A stretch of DNA of 5,884 nucleotides from Chitinophagaceae bacterium (GTDB taxonomy: Bacteria; Bacteroidota; Bacteroidia; Chitinophagales; Chitinophagaceae), in contig CANLED010000156.1 of NCBI GenBank assembly GCA_947489175.1, positions 1 through 5,884 on the forward strand, in the 5' to 3' direction. The notes beneath the pieces are model-generated. The model was not told where the DNA came from, made no database searches, and was given only the letters and a program-made list of their open reading frames with translations. Shown here piece by piece: positions 5,861 to 5,884 of the stretch. The first letter of the stretch is position 1; the number at the start of each line of letters is the position of its first letter. The position numbers were made by a program, and so were the translations under genes.

Positions 5861-5873
5861 CTGTCCAGGAGGG
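5856..5873. repeat. Palindrome overlapping the right IS end
   Basis: CCCTCCTG (5856-5863) pairs perfectly with CAGGAGGG (5866-5873) around TC. In practice this is a 7-bp stem with a GTCC loop. It is followed by GAGTCTTGTGT to the window end. No T-tract follows within the window. It resembles the dispersed GC-rich palindromes of Bacteroidota genomes. Confidence 0.65.
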
Positions 5874-5884
5874 GAGTCTTGTGT

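Noticed and set aside
4119..5864. Target-site duplication flanking the IS
   Set aside because: Bases outside the 16-bp repeats (GA before 4123 and CT after 5860, and further out) do not match as direct repeats of useful length; the shared GAGGG/CCCTC is inverted, not direct.

Overview
The window looks like chromosomal DNA from a low-GC member of the Bacteroidota. Three things suggest this. Start codons are preceded by A-rich sequence rather than strong Shine-Dalgarno sites. The exported protein has a signal peptide with a Gln right at the likely cleavage point. The intergenic DNA is full of GAAGAAT-type heptad repeats and small GC-rich palindromes, which I associate with this phylum. No rRNA, tRNA or CRISPR array is visible, and I cannot name a genus.

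Layout. Positions 1-300 are the C-terminal third of MurB (cell-wall precursor synthesis), followed by a possible short terminator. Positions 377-1261 encode an exported, probably beta-barrel outer-membrane protein. Eight bases later a VWA-domain protein begins (1270-2367). A 118-bp spacer made of interspersed repeats follows, then a MoxR/magnesium-chelatase-like AAA+ ATPase (2486-3967). Positions 3968-4122 hold no gene; they carry a purine-rich heptad array with a perfect 28-bp tandem duplication, then a small palindrome. Positions 4123-5860 are a complete IS1182-like insertion sequence on the minus strand, with 16-bp perfect terminal inverted repeats and an intact 486-aa DDE transposase. The last 24 bases complete a second palindrome that abuts the right end of the IS.

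How the genes fit together. The ATPase and the VWA protein form a typical MoxR-VWA pair: the ATPase is expected to form a ring, and the VWA protein, through its metal-ion-dependent adhesion site, to present or bind a client. They resemble what I recall of the uncharacterised actinobacterial pair typified by Rv0958/Rv0959. The client is unknown. The barrel-like protein is close enough to the VWA gene to be co-transcribed with it, but a functional link is only an inference. The most noteworthy non-coding observations are the repeat arrays on both sides of the ATPase gene, the palindromes that share bases with both IS ends, and a long hairpin with T-tracts on both sides inside the IS.
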